From positions 186,001 through 250,000 of the forward strand of contig NZ_QWEY01000001.1 of assembly GCF_003443995.1 (NCBI RefSeq): a DNA stretch of 64,000 bases. The letters are read 5' to 3'. Positions 1 through 8,343 of this stretch are shown in pieces. Under the pieces are notes generated by a model. That model did not search any database, was not told the origin of the DNA, and worked only from the letters and a program-made list of their open reading frames with translations. This DNA comes from Pseudotabrizicola alkalilacus (GTDB taxonomy: Bacteria > Pseudomonadota > Alphaproteobacteria > Rhodobacterales > Rhodobacteraceae). How positions within the stretch are numbered: the stretch's first letter is position 1; every line of letters begins with the position of its first letter. The translations under genes and the position numbers were made by a program.

Positions 1-1
1 T

Positions 2-709
2 GACATCATTTCCGGCGAGGCCGGGCCTGACACTCTGATCGGTGGTGCGGGCAATGATATTCTTCTGGGCGGTGCGGGCGATGATGTGCTGTCGGGCGGT
101 ACGGGCCGCGATATTCTGATCGGCGGGGCCGGGAATGACCTGCTGAACGGCGGCTTTGGTGCCGATCTGCTGATCGGGTCCAGCGGGTCTGACACGCTGA
201 TGGGCGGTCAAGGCAATGATACCCTGATCGGGGTGGAATATGACCTGATCGCGGAAGAGCTTGCAGGCGTGGCGGATGAGATCACGGAAGCGGTCGCCGG
301 CACCAGCGATAGCCCGGCTGCGGGTCAGCTTGCGGCACGGATTGCCGGAGCGGCGCAATCGGGCGATGTGGCAGAGCGCGGCCCTGATCTGCTGGAAGGC
401 GGCGGCGGGGATGATCTGCTGATTGGCGATGACGGCGATACGATGACCGGCGGCGCGGGCACGGATATGTTCGGCGTGGTCTATAAATCCGGTGATGATG
501 CCAGCCTTATCACCGATTTTGATTATCATACGGAAACGCTGACGCTGGTGCTGGATAACCCGGATGCTGCCACCATCGTGATCCGGGCGGATGGCCCCGA
601 GAACAGTGTGGTGCTTGTCGACGGTGAGGTGGTGGTCCGGCTGACCGGCCAGTCTGCGGCAGATCTGTCGGCGGACCCGTCGTCCTGGCTGTTCCTGGAG
701 CCGCTGTGA
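2..709 (+). CDS. RTX / hemolysin-type calcium-binding repeat protein, C-terminal part (5' truncated by window)
   Basis: The reading frame is open from the first bases, so the N-terminus lies outside the window. What is visible are glycine/aspartate-rich nonapeptide repeats of the GGxGxDxLx type (for example GGAGNDIL, GGAGDDVL, GGQGNDTL) over roughly the first 75 residues, and again as GGGGDDLLIG further on. In this family such repeats fold into a calcium-binding beta-roll and mark proteins secreted by a type I (ABC/HlyD/TolC) exporter. The segment between the repeat blocks is acidic and alanine-rich. The C-terminus (about 70 residues, ending in a hydrophobic/acidic tail LFLEPL) would carry the secretion signal. 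The activity of the protein cannot be told from this end, and no exporter genes are visible downstream. Confidence 0.85.
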   Translation, partial: DIISGEAGPDTLIGGAGNDILLGGAGDDVLSGGTGRDILIGGAGNDLLNGGFGADLLIGSSGSDTLMGGQGNDTLIGVEYDLIAEELAGVADEITEAVAGTSDSPAAGQLAARIAGAAQSGDVAERGPDLLEGGGGDDLLIGDDGDTMTGGAGTDMFGVVYKSGDDASLITDFDYHTETLTLVLDNPDAATIVIRADGPENSVVLVDGEVVVRLTGQSAADLSADPSSWLFLEPL

Positions 710-764
710 CGCTGGCTTGATGCCCCGGCCCGGATCGGACATGCTGTCCGGGCAGGAGGATACC

Positions 765-1085
765 ATGACACAGGACGACCAGACCCGCACCGAACTTGAG
801 GCCGCCGCGTTTCGCGCGTTGATGCAGCATCTGATTGAGAAGCGGCCCGATGTGCAGAACATCGACCTGATGAACATGGCGGGGTTTTGCCGCAATTGCC
901 TGAGCCGCTGGTATCAGGCGGCGGCAAATGCGCGGGGCATCGAGATGGACAAGGCGCAGGCGCGCGAGATTGTCTATGGCATGCCTTATGAGCAGTGGGT
1001 GGCGCTGAATCAGACGCCTGCGGATGACGGCAAGCAGGCGGCGTTTGCCGAGGCTTTTGCCAAGAACGTCGGCAAGGTGGAGTGA
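765..1085 (+). CDS. DUF1244 family protein
   Basis: A protein of 106 residues matching the DUF1244 family, which is common in Alphaproteobacteria and has no firmly assigned role. The recognisable core is FRALMQHLIEKRPDVQN followed by a cysteine-containing helix, MAGFCRNCLSRWY, whose C-x2-C pair could bind a metal or act in redox chemistry (inference). An in-frame upstream start at 717 exists, but the ATG at 765 is preceded by GGAGGA four bases away and gives the usual family length. The gene stands alone after the RTX gene and converges on the aminotransferase gene, with a tandem double hairpin between them. Confidence 0.85.
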   Translation: MTQDDQTRTELEAAAFRALMQHLIEKRPDVQNIDLMNMAGFCRNCLSRWYQAAANARGIEMDKAQAREIVYGMPYEQWVALNQTPADDGKQAAFAEAFAKNVGKVE

Positions 1086-1087
1086 AA

Positions 1088-1131
1088 GCTGGCCCTTTTG
1101 GGGCCAGCTGCTGGCCCTTTTGGGGCCAGCC
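1088..1131. terminator. Tandem duplicated hairpin between convergent genes
   Basis: Two consecutive copies of a 22-bp unit. Each forms an 8-bp GCTGGCCC/GGGCCAGC stem with a TTTTG loop, at 1088-1108 and 1110-1130. They fill the gap between the DUF1244 stop and the dat stop, so they most likely terminate transcription from both sides. There is no long T-tract. Confidence 0.6.
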
Positions 1132-1137
1132 TTTGGG

Positions 1138-1998
1138 TCAGATCGCGGCTTTGCGCATTTCGTCCAGATACAGCTCGCGCAGGCGCTGGGCGACGGGGCC
1201 GGGTTTGCCGGTGCCCACAGGTTTGCCGTCGATTTCCACCACTGGCATGACGAAGATGCTGGCAGCGGTGGAGAAGGCTTCATCCGCGCCTTGGGCCTCT
1301 TCGATGGTGAAAGGGCGTTCCTCGACCTCGAACTGCGCTTCGGCGGCGAAGCGCAGGACGGCGACACGGGTGATGCCGTGCAGGATATCGGTGGACAGGG
1401 CCCGCGTGATGATGCGGTTGCCCTTGACGATATAGGCGTTGTTCGAGGTGCCTTCGGTCACGGCGCCATCCTCGACAAACCAGCTGTCATCGACGCCGGC
1501 CTTTTTGGCGGCCATCTTGCCCATCGACGGGTAGAGCAGTTGCACGGTCTTGATGTCGCGCCGGTCCCAGCGCAGATCGGGGATCGAGATCACGCGAAAG
1601 CCGGTCTTGGCGGCGGGGGCGTCGGCGAGGTTTGGGATATCCTGCGTGAACGCCACGATGGTCGGCGGCAGGTCGGCGGACGGGAACACAAAGCTGCGGT
1701 CGCCGGGGTTGCCGCGCGTGACCTGCAGATAGATCATGCCCTGATCAATGTTGTTCAGCCTGACCAGTTCGCGGTGCATGGCGATCAGCTCGTCATCTGA
1801 ACAGGGGGCGGCCATGTCGAGCTCGGACAGGCTGCGGTGCAGGCGTTTGATGTGACCGTCAAAGTCGATCAGCTTGCCATCGAGGACCGACGTGACCTCA
1901 TACACGCCATCGGCCATCAGAAAGCCCCGGTCAAAGATCGAGACGGTGGCTTCGTGCTCGGGCAGGTAGGTGCCGTTGACATAGACGGTGCGGGTCAT
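1138..1998 (-). CDS. dat: D-amino-acid transaminase (class IV PLP aminotransferase)
   Basis: 286 residues, the normal length for fold-type IV PLP aminotransferases. The N-terminus (VYVNGTYLPEHEA, then IFDRGFLMADGVYEV) is the classical start of D-alanine/branched-chain aminotransferases. The catalytic lysine sits in DIKTVQLL, and the PLP-phosphate region reads EGTSNNAYIV. The sequence resembles the D-amino-acid group more than IlvE, so conversion of D-alanine plus 2-oxoglutarate to pyruvate plus D-glutamate is the likely reaction; substrate specificity is inferred. The start chosen is the ATG at 1998. A 46-codon frame ends five bases upstream and may be translationally coupled to it. Confidence 0.85.
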   Translation of the reverse strand: MTRTVYVNGTYLPEHEATVSIFDRGFLMADGVYEVTSVLDGKLIDFDGHIKRLHRSLSELDMAAPCSDDELIAMHRELVRLNNIDQGMIYLQVTRGNPGDRSFVFPSADLPPTIVAFTQDIPNLADAPAAKTGFRVISIPDLRWDRRDIKTVQLLYPSMGKMAAKKAGVDDSWFVEDGAVTEGTSNNAYIVKGNRIITRALSTDILHGITRVAVLRFAAEAQFEVEERPFTIEEAQGADEAFSTAASIFVMPVVEIDGKPVGTGKPGPVAQRLRELYLDEMRKAAI

Positions 1999-2002
1999 GG
2001 TG

Positions 2003-2143
2003 CTATCCCCATAGGGCCGGATGCGGCGGGTGGATGCCGTGCTCGTTGAACAACAGCGGGTTGTCGCGGGTTTGGGCCAGCAGGAGCGGTCCGTCAAGGT
2101 CTGTGAAGGCAGCACTTTGCGCAAGGATCGTGGCAGGGGTCAT
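2003..2143 (-). CDS. Possible small coupled ORF (46 aa) upstream of dat
   Basis: A 46-codon frame begins MTPATILAQSAAF and ends HPALWG, with its stop five bases before the dat ATG. It lies on the same strand between the methyltransferase-like gene and dat. There is no recognisable domain. It is amphipathic, with a proline/histidine-rich end. It could be a real small protein, a leader that couples translation into dat, or a decayed gene end. The only support is position and an uninterrupted frame. Confidence 0.3.
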   Translation of the reverse strand: MTPATILAQSAAFTDLDGPLLLAQTRDNPLLFNEHGIHPPHPALWG

Positions 2144-2166
2144 GCCAAGGCGGTGGCCATGATCCT

Positions 2167-2790
2167 TCAGAACAGCGGGAAAGTTGGAATCAGCCCATAA
2201 TCTTTGATCATTTCCGATGCTTCGGCGAGCGGAATCAGCGCCAGAAACACCAAGGCATCCTGCAGGTTCACCCGGAGTGTGCGGACGTTGAACGTCACTT
2301 CCCCCTCGGTGCGGAACAGGGACGGGCGCGGGATGATCCGGGGCACACGGGCGGCATAGGCGTCATAGGTCGGGCCAAACTCGGCGCGCAGGAACGCTTC
2401 TTCCTTGGAAGCGGTGATGGAGAGGATCGTGAAGAAAAGGGCCGTCATCACCAGTGTCAAAACGATTGACCCAAGCATCATGCCAAATCCTGCCACGCCA
2501 ATGGTGGAGAACAGGTAAAGCGGGTGGCGCATCATCGAATAGGGGCCATCCTGCATCACCACCGCATTCTTGCGCGCGCCGATATAAAGCACCGCCCAGA
2601 ACCGGCCCAGCACGGCAAGGATGATCAGGGCGATGCCCGTCACTTCCATCACCTCGAACACCCAGTGCTGATCCATCCAGACGGATTTTGAGAACAGGAT
2701 CAGGGGAAGGGCCACCACAAAAGCGATTCGCAGGGCTGCGATGCGCCGCTGCTGGTTGACGGGCGTATGGGGGACAGTGGCGGTGGACAT
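2167..2790 (-). CDS. Isoprenylcysteine carboxyl methyltransferase-like membrane protein
   Basis: 207 residues with four to five hydrophobic helices (around residues 20-38, 44-70, 95-125 and near the C-terminus). The signature of the ICMT/PEMT-like family is present in the middle: GPYSMMRHPLYLFST, the RHP-x-Y motif that binds S-adenosylmethionine at the membrane surface, followed by a C-terminal EEAFLRAEFGPTYDAYAARVPRIIP block. Bacterial members methylate lipids or other small hydrophobic molecules, but the substrate is unknown. The start at 2790 is favoured because AGGAA lies about eight bases upstream. It is divergent from mcl1 across a 186-bp spacer. Confidence 0.75.
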   Translation of the reverse strand: MSTATVPHTPVNQQRRIAALRIAFVVALPLILFSKSVWMDQHWVFEVMEVTGIALIILAVLGRFWAVLYIGARKNAVVMQDGPYSMMRHPLYLFSTIGVAGFGMMLGSIVLTLVMTALFFTILSITASKEEAFLRAEFGPTYDAYAARVPRIIPRPSLFRTEGEVTFNVRTLRVNLQDALVFLALIPLAEASEMIKDYGLIPTFPLF

Positions 2791-2976
2791 GGCTGCATTC
2801 CTGTTGCTTGGCTGGGCGCGACATGGCTCCCGCAAGGGCGCTCCTGTCAAGGGAGGCGCGTTGGCATGGGACAAACTGCGCCAGTTGCTGCATCTGCAAA
2901 CTTGGGATTGCAGGTCGGCACGCAATAATCTATCGCTGCAGCGCAGATTCGTGAAATTAACTTGCCGAGGCCCCTG

Positions 2977-3933
2977 ATGAGCTTTCGTATCCAACCCACC
3001 CCGCCCGCCCGTCCGAACCGGTGCCAGTTGTTCGGCCCCGGATCGCGCCCGGCCCTGTTTGAAAAGATGGCGGCGAGTGCGGCGGATGTGATCAATCTGG
3101 ATCTGGAAGATTCGGTGGCGCCCGCTGACAAGGATCAGGCGCGGGCCAATATCATCGCCGCGATCAACACGGTGGATTGGGGCACGAAAACCCTGTCGGT
3201 ACGGATCAACGGGCTGGATACGCCATTCTGGTATCGCGATGTGGTGGACCTGCTGGAGCAGGCGGGCGACCGGCTGGACCAGATCATGATCCCCAAGGTG
3301 GGCTGTGCGGCCGATGTCTATGCGGTGGATGCGTTGGTGACGGCGGTGGAGCGCGCCAAGGGGCGCAAAAAGCCGATCAGCTTTGAGGTGATCATCGAAA
3401 GTGCGGCGGGGATTGCGCATGTGGAGGAGATCGCGGCCTCTTCCCCACGTTTGCAGGCCATGAGTCTTGGGGCGGCGGATTTTGCCGCCAGCATGGGGAT
3501 GCAGACCACCGGGATCGGTGGCACGCAGGAGAATTATTACATGCTGCGCGAAGGGGTCAGGCATTGGTCCGACCCCTGGCACTGGGCGCAGGCGGCGATT
3601 GTAGCGGCGTGCCGGACGCATGGGATCTTGCCGGTGGACGGGCCGTTTGGCGACTTTTCCGACGATGAGGGGTTCCGCGCGCAGGCCTGGCGCTCGGCCA
3701 CGCTGGGGATGGTTGGCAAATGGGCGATCCACCCCAAGCAGGTGGCGCTGGCCAATGAGGTGTTTACCCCGTCCGAGGCGGCAGTGACCGAAGCGCGCGA
3801 AATACTGGCCGCGATGGAAGCGGCAAAGGCGCGCGGCGAGGGCGCGACCGTGTACAAGGGCCGTCTGGTGGACATTGCCAGCATCAAGCAGGCCGAGGTG
3901 GTGGTGCGTCAGGCAGAAATGATTGCCGGGTGA
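2977..3933 (+). CDS. mcl1: L-malyl-CoA / beta-methylmalyl-CoA lyase
   Basis: 318 residues, the length known for the Rhodobacter enzyme of the HpcH/HpaI/CitE aldolase family. Characteristic segments are CQLFGPGSRPALFEKMA, the metal-site DLEDSVAP, and MIPKVG with SFEVIIES for the CoA/substrate pocket. The family cleaves L-malyl-CoA to acetyl-CoA and glyoxylate, and beta-methylmalyl-CoA to propionyl-CoA and glyoxylate. In these bacteria this completes the ethylmalonyl-CoA pathway for acetate assimilation. An in-frame start 15 bases upstream exists, but ATG 2977 has GAGG six bases before it. It is monocistronic here, followed by a strong hairpin. Confidence 0.93.
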   Translation: MSFRIQPTPPARPNRCQLFGPGSRPALFEKMAASAADVINLDLEDSVAPADKDQARANIIAAINTVDWGTKTLSVRINGLDTPFWYRDVVDLLEQAGDRLDQIMIPKVGCAADVYAVDALVTAVERAKGRKKPISFEVIIESAAGIAHVEEIAASSPRLQAMSLGAADFAASMGMQTTGIGGTQENYYMLREGVRHWSDPWHWAQAAIVAACRTHGILPVDGPFGDFSDDEGFRAQAWRSATLGMVGKWAIHPKQVALANEVFTPSEAAVTEAREILAAMEAAKARGEGATVYKGRLVDIASIKQAEVVVRQAEMIAG

Positions 3934-4082
3934 CGCAGCGTTACATCGGAATCGTTGACAAGATGCCACAGTGTGGTCAATGGTTCGTAACCAACGCCTG
4001 AAATACTGGCGTTTTGGAAAGAATACCCGCGCTGCGCACCAGGGGAGAGGAGGCCCCCGCGCAGCATCAAGGGGAGGATGCA

Positions 4083-4107
4083 CGCCCCGAACCAGCGGTT
4101 CGGGGCG
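4083..4107. terminator. Hairpin terminator between convergent mcl1 and GyrI-like gene
   Basis: A perfect 11-bp inverted repeat, CGCCCCGAACC / GGTTCGGGGCG, with a 3-base loop (AGC), lies between two convergent genes. On the + strand it is followed by CTGCTGTTTTC. It probably serves both directions. Confidence 0.65.
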
Positions 4108-4116
4108 CTGCTGTTT

Positions 4117-4749
4117 TCAGGCCACGACAGGTTGCCGCAGAATGGTTTTCAGCTTGTCCTGCGGCACTTTGCGCGGGTCATTCAAGTAAATCTCGTGATG
4201 CTTTCCTGTCGGGCGCAGTCCGCTTGTGGCGATCTGCTGATGCAGCCCGGCGATGACAGGCGCTTCATCGGCGTAGCTGCCAATATGCAGGATCTGCAGG
4301 CAGTCCCCTTCGGCAAAGGTCTCAAGCCTGACCGCCCGCACCATGTCGGGCGTTGTTGCGGCCTGGGGGTCTTTGTCCGTTTTGGCCAGCATCCTGAGCC
4401 TTGCAGCGTCCAGCATGGCATCTGTTATCCCATCGGGCTGGCGGATCATCATCGTCCAGCGCCAGCGGTCGCGTCGGCCGTCAACAAAATCGCGCCTGTC
4501 GTCGGCCCACCACAGACCTTCCAACGGGGCGACGGTGTGATCATTCCCAAGCGCCTTTGCGGCGAATTTCAGCGCGTAGCTGAGGCCGTAAAGCGCGGCA
4601 ACCGCTTGGCCATAGCTTGGCGCCAGGTTCGGGTCGCCGCTTCCGTCGACCATCAGAAAGAGCATGGGCGGAAGCATCAGCCGGTCAATCCGGCCCACCT
4701 TGCCGCTGTAAAACGCCTTGTCGGCCATCTTGAAATCAAGTTTTTCCAT
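4117..4749 (-). CDS. GyrI-like small-molecule-binding domain protein
   Basis: 210 residues. It resembles stand-alone GyrI-like (SOUL/SHV-fold) proteins, with N-terminal [24 protein letters not shown], a central WTMMIRQPD strand and a C-terminal [23 protein letters not shown], the typical end of this family. Such domains bind small hydrophobic ligands and are otherwise found as effector domains of MerR/AraC regulators; here there is no DNA-binding part. Start chosen at 4749. The same frame stays open much further upstream, antisense to accA, but that extension is not protein-like. Divergent from accA with a 120-bp spacer. Confidence 0.75.
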   Translation of the reverse strand: MEKLDFKMADKAFYSGKVGRIDRLMLPPMLFLMVDGSGDPNLAPSYGQAVAALYGLSYALKFAAKALGNDHTVAPLEGLWWADDRRDFVDGRRDRWRWTMMIRQPDGITDAMLDAARLRMLAKTDKDPQAATTPDMVRAVRLETFAEGDCLQILHIGSYADEAPVIAGLHQQIATSGLRPTGKHHEIYLNDPRKVPQDKLKTILRQPVVA

Positions 4750-4869
4750 CTTGACACACTTTCGAACAGCTTGGTTCAGGGACAGGCAAGCTCTGGTCGA
4801 GAAATCTTGCTTGGTTGCATTTATAGGCTCGTGACGGCATATACCACGTTGCAGTTGCAGGGGTGCCCG

Positions 4870-5829
4870 ATGAACTATCTGGAATTCGAAAAGCCACTCG
4901 CCGAGATCGAAGGCAAAGCCGAAGAGTTGCGGGCGATGGGGCGTGGCAATCCGGGGATGGATATTGCCAAGGAAGCCGAGGCGCTTGACAAAAAAGCCGA
5001 GGTGATGCTGCGCGATCTGTACAAGGATCTGACGCCATGGCGCAAATGTCTGGTCGCCCGCCACCCGGAGCGGCCGCATTGCAAGGATTACATTGACGCG
5101 CTGTTCACCGAGTACACGCCGCTGGCGGGGGACCGGAATTTTGCCGATGACCATGCGGTGATGGGCGGGCTGGCGCGGTTCAACGATTCTCCGGTGATGG
5201 TGATCGGCCATGAGAAGGGCAATGACACCAAAAGCCGGATCGAGCGGAATTTCGGCATGGCGCGGCCCGAGGGCTATCGCAAGGCGATCCGGCTGATGGA
5301 TATGGCGGACCGCTTCCGCCTGCCGGTGATCACGCTGGTGGACACCCCCGGTGCCTATCCCGGCAAGGGCGCGGAAGAGCGTGGGCAGGCCGAGGCGATT
5401 GCCCGCAGCACCCAGAAATGTCTGGAAATCGGCGTGCCGCTGGTTTCCGTGGTGATCGGCGAAGGCGGGTCGGGCGGGGCAGTGGCCTTTGCCACCGCGA
5501 ACCGGGTGGCGATGCTGGAGCATTCGGTCTATTCGGTGATCTCGCCCGAGGGCTGTGCCAGCATCCTGTGGAAGGATGCCGAAAAGATGCGCGAAGCCGC
5601 CGAGGCGTTGCGACTGACGGCGCAGGATCTGCAAAAGCTGGGCGTGATCGACCGGATCATCAAGGAACCGGTGGGCGGCGCGCAGCGCGGTCGGCGTGAG
5701 ACGATCGAGGCGGTGGGCAAGGGTATCGAGGCGATGTTGAAAGAGCTGTCGGGCAAGAAGCCCGAGGCGCTGATCAAGGACCGCCGCTCGAAGTTCATCG
5801 ACATGGGGTCGAAAGGGCTTGCAGCTTGA
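4870..5829 (+). CDS. accA: Acetyl-CoA carboxylase carboxyltransferase subunit alpha
   Basis: 319 residues, the normal size. The N-terminus [16 protein letters not shown] is typical of AccA. The carboxyltransferase fold is marked by [41 protein letters not shown] and the glycine-rich [11 protein letters not shown], then [15 protein letters not shown]. With AccD it transfers the carboxyl group from biotin-BCCP to acetyl-CoA, the first committed step of fatty-acid synthesis. Upstream in-frame codons exist, but ATG 4870 begins the conserved part. The stop overlaps the TTG start of the following SMR gene, so the two are probably co-translated. Confidence 0.95.
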   Translation: MNYLEFEKPLAEIEGKAEELRAMGRGNPGMDIAKEAEALDKKAEVMLRDLYKDLTPWRKCLVARHPERPHCKDYIDALFTEYTPLAGDRNFADDHAVMGGLARFNDSPVMVIGHEKGNDTKSRIERNFGMARPEGYRKAIRLMDMADRFRLPVITLVDTPGAYPGKGAEERGQAEAIARSTQKCLEIGVPLVSVVIGEGGSGGAVAFATANRVAMLEHSVYSVISPEGCASILWKDAEKMREAAEALRLTAQDLQKLGVIDRIIKEPVGGAQRGRRETIEAVGKGIEAMLKELSGKKPEALIKDRRSKFIDMGSKGLAA

Positions 5830-6140
5830 GCCCGTGGATTCTGGTGCTGCTGGCGGGGTTTCTGGAAACCGGCTGGGCGATCGGGCTGAAATATTCCAAT
5901 GGTTTCACGCGTCCGATTCCGACGGGTCTGACCATCATCGGGGCGCTGGCCAGTTTCTGGCTGCTGTCACTGGCGATGAAGGAGCTGCCGGTCGGCACGG
6001 CCTATGCGGTCTGGGTGGGCATCGGCACCTTGGGCACGGCGATACTGGCGGTGATGCTGTTTGGTGAGCCGGTCAATCTGGTCAGGGTGCTGGGCATCCT
6101 GCTGATTCTGGGCGGGATCATCGCGCTGAAACTGGCCTGA
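5826..6140 (+). CDS. SMR family small multidrug/guanidinium exporter (SugE/Gdx type)
   Basis: 104 residues with four transmembrane helices, the standard SMR architecture. The membrane-embedded glutamate that couples protons is at position 14 ([18 protein letters not shown]). [18 protein letters not shown] in helix 3 fits the SugE/Gdx (guanidinium exporter) subgroup better than EmrE; this is inferred from motif resemblance. No ATG is available: translation appears to begin at TTG 5826, which overlaps the accA stop as TTGA, with AAAGGG upstream. No guanidine riboswitch is possible in this arrangement, so expression is tied to accA. Confidence 0.85.
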   Translation: MSPWILVLLAGFLETGWAIGLKYSNGFTRPIPTGLTIIGALASFWLLSLAMKELPVGTAYAVWVGIGTLGTAILAVMLFGEPVNLVRVLGILLILGGIIALKLA

Positions 6141-6178
6141 GCCTGGTTGTGCGAGACTGTGGCGGCGCGCCTGTGCCG

Positions 6179-6784
6179 CTACCACATGGTCTTGGCGGCG
6201 CGGTCGGGCCATGCGGCGTCATAGGCGGCGCCGTCAATGTCGCCGCTGGTGATTTCGCGCATCATGTCGCCCACGGTCGGCAGGCCCGCTGACTGGTCGC
6301 CCGCTGACCACAGGCCCGAGCGGATCAGGGCGCGGGCGCATTGCGAATAGACCTCGGCTATGGAGATGACGATCACGCTGCGGGGCTGTTTGTCATCGCG
6401 CCGGAAGCGGGCGCAGAGTGTGGGGTCTGCGGTGACAATGGCCGTGCCGTTGACCCGCATGGCATTGTTGCTGCCGGCCACCAGAAACATCAGACTGACC
6501 CGACCATCGCGGACGATGTTGCGCAGGCTGTCGATCCGCTCGTTGCCGCGCCAGTCGGGCAGGGCGAGGGTGCGGTCGTCGAGGACCGTCACCACCGGGC
6601 CGTCATCGCCGCGCGGGCTGCCATCGGTGCCCTCTGGCCCGACGGTGGTGAGCACGCAGAACCGCGAGCGCCAGATCCATGCGCGGTAGGCGGCTGTCAG
6701 GTGAGGGGTGACTTTGCGCGACGCCGCTTCGCCCGCTGTGCCGTAAAGGGCGTGGAGGCTGTCGAGATCGGTGATCGGGGTCAT
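6179..6784 (-). CDS. Pyridoxamine 5'-phosphate oxidase-like FMN-binding protein
   Basis: 201 residues, split-barrel flavin-binding fold (PPOX family, resembling the MSMEG_1061-type subgroup). Visible features are the N-terminal helix, then FCVLTTVGPEGTDGSPRGD, TLALPDWRGNERIDSLRNIV and VSLMFLVAGSNNAMRVNGTA, which together form the FMN phosphate and dimer interface in relatives. Members of this subgroup are thought to use flavin or F420 to reduce or bind small molecules; the substrate is unknown. The ATG at 6784 has AGAGGAA seven bases upstream and is preferred over an in-frame codon 48 bases upstream. It lies downstream of the mgtC-like gene on the same strand and may be co-transcribed. Confidence 0.8.
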   Translation of the reverse strand: MTPITDLDSLHALYGTAGEAASRKVTPHLTAAYRAWIWRSRFCVLTTVGPEGTDGSPRGDDGPVVTVLDDRTLALPDWRGNERIDSLRNIVRDGRVSLMFLVAGSNNAMRVNGTAIVTADPTLCARFRRDDKQPRSVIVISIAEVYSQCARALIRSGLWSAGDQSAGLPTVGDMMREITSGDIDGAAYDAAWPDRAAKTMW

Positions 6785-6828
6785 CGGTTTCCTCTGCGGG
6801 TCTTTTGGCTGGGCAGTGAATGCGGAGG

Positions 6829-7533
6829 TCAATCCTCAGGGTCAAGTGACACTTTTTTCACAAGCGGGTTTTCCTGCAATTCTGCACACAGGGCATCTAG
6901 ATCAAGGCCGCGCTTGGGCTGGGTGACGGTTGTGGTCAGGGTGACAGACCGGGTACTTTGGGTCATGGCGATGCTGCCCGGCCGCAGCTTTCGGGCCGAG
7001 AGCTGCGCTGCCAGATCTGCACAGCGATAGCCGGACTGTGCCACCACACTGATGCGCAGGCTGCTATGGGCCGGCAGCACGTATTGCATCACGCGCAGCG
7101 CCACAAGCACCGCAAGCACGATCAGCGTGCTGATGGTGGCCAGCTCCAGCATGCCCGCGCCATAGACGATGCCCAGCGATGCCGTGACCCAAAGCGAGGC
7201 GGCTGTGGTCAGGCCCTGCACCGACAGGCCTTCGCGAAAGATCACGCCTGCGCAGAGAAAGCCGATGCCGGTCAGGATGGCATGCGGCATCCGCGACATA
7301 TCGCTGACAATCTGGGTGCCCGGAATCATCGACGTGTCCCAGGAGATCTGGCGCGCGGCGATCAGCATCATCAGGGCAGAGCCAAAGCACACCAGTGTGT
7401 GCGTGCGCAGCCCTGCCGGTTTGCCCTGCGCCTCGCGCTCGGCCCCGATCAGGACACCCGTCAGCAGGCTGCCCAGCAAGGGCAGCATCAAGGGGGCGGT
7501 GAAAAGGGTGGCGTACAGGCTGTCAAACGTCAT
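6829..7533 (-). CDS. MgtC/SapB family membrane protein
   Basis: 234 residues. The N-terminal 140 residues form four to five transmembrane helices with the family hallmarks GVLIGAEREAQGKPAGLRTHTLVCFGSA and GIGFLCAGVIF. The C-terminal about 85 residues form a soluble ACT-like domain, as in full-length MgtC proteins. In pathogens MgtC modulates F-ATPase and supports growth at low magnesium; in free-living bacteria the role is unclear. It is transcribed towards the PPOX-like gene. No magnesium-responsive leader is evident in the 80 bases upstream. Confidence 0.85.
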   Translation of the reverse strand: MTFDSLYATLFTAPLMLPLLGSLLTGVLIGAEREAQGKPAGLRTHTLVCFGSALMMLIAARQISWDTSMIPGTQIVSDMSRMPHAILTGIGFLCAGVIFREGLSVQGLTTAASLWVTASLGIVYGAGMLELATISTLIVLAVLVALRVMQYVLPAHSSLRISVVAQSGYRCADLAAQLSARKLRPGSIAMTQSTRSVTLTTTVTQPKRGLDLDALCAELQENPLVKKVSLDPED

Positions 7534-7614
7534 GTTGCAGCAACCCGCCAGGGGTACACAGGGTTCCCCGTGCCGGTGATCTGCTTGGCGGAGGGGGGAA
7601 CATCTGACATTTGG

Positions 7615-8343
7615 TTATGATCTGTGAAACCCCGCCTCGATCAGCAAGGCGTCGGAGGTGGATTCGATATCCTGTTCCAGTTGCTTCATGAATTGCCCGA
7701 CCGGCAGGCCGGGTTCGATGCGGGGCAGGAAATGCACGACACAGGTGCCGGGCTTGCGCAGGATGCCGCGCTTTGGCCAGAACACGCCGATGTTGGTGGC
7801 GACCGGCACGCAGGGCTGGCCGAGCTGTTCGTAAAGCAGGCCCGAGCCGACCTTGTAGGGTTTCACCACGCCGGGGGCGACGCGGGTGCCTTGCGGATAG
7901 ATCACCAACTGGCCGGGATCGGCGGCAGAGCGGGCGACATCGGCCTTCATCTTGGCAATCGCAGCCCCCCGTTTGCCGCGATCGACAAAGACACAGCCGA
8001 TGCGCTGGGCGTATTGACCGAGAAAGGGGGTATAGATCAGTTCGTGCTTCATGATGAACTTGCCGCGCGGGATCGCGTTGAAGATCACCAGAATGTCGAA
8101 AAAGCTCTGGTGTTTGGCGGCAACCACCACCTCATCGGTCGGCGGCGTGCCGCGCACCTCGACCTTTAGCCCCAACATGATGCGGGCGGTAAAGATCACC
8201 CAACGGCAATAGCTGTGGCAGGCGGCAAAGGCACCATTGCGCGAGAACAGCGCCCAGGGGGCAAAGACTACAGCGATGACCGCCATGGCCAGATACATCT
8301 GGATGTTGAACAGCAGCGACAGGGTCCAGCGGACGGCAAGCAT
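7615..8343 (-). CDS. plsC: 1-acyl-sn-glycerol-3-phosphate acyltransferase
   Basis: 242 residues with an N-terminal membrane helix (about residues 10-32). Acyltransferase block I is KHQSFFD (the H-x4-D catalytic pair), block II is GCVFVDRGKRG and block III is YPQGTR, where the usual E of EGTR is replaced by Q. Block IV is CVPVATNIGVFWPKR. The enzyme acylates lysophosphatidic acid to phosphatidic acid. Its ATG overlaps the ftsX stop (TGATG), so it is translationally coupled to ftsEX, linking membrane lipid synthesis with cell division genes. Confidence 0.87.
   Translation of the reverse strand: MLAVRWTLSLLFNIQMYLAMAVIAVVFAPWALFSRNGAFAACHSYCRWVIFTARIMLGLKVEVRGTPPTDEVVVAAKHQSFFDILVIFNAIPRGKFIMKHELIYTPFLGQYAQRIGCVFVDRGKRGAAIAKMKADVARSAADPGQLVIYPQGTRVAPGVVKPYKVGSGLLYEQLGQPCVPVATNIGVFWPKRGILRKPGTCVVHFLPRIEPGLPVGQFMKQLEQDIESTSDALLIEAGFHRS

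Noticed and set aside
2-450. The repeated DNA at the window start as a CRISPR or tandem-repeat array
   Set aside because: The periodicity is nine codon-based residues of an RTX protein, not spacer/repeat units.
4750-5634. Extension of the GyrI-like gene far upstream on the minus strand
   Set aside because: It runs antisense through accA; the conserved protein starts at 4749.
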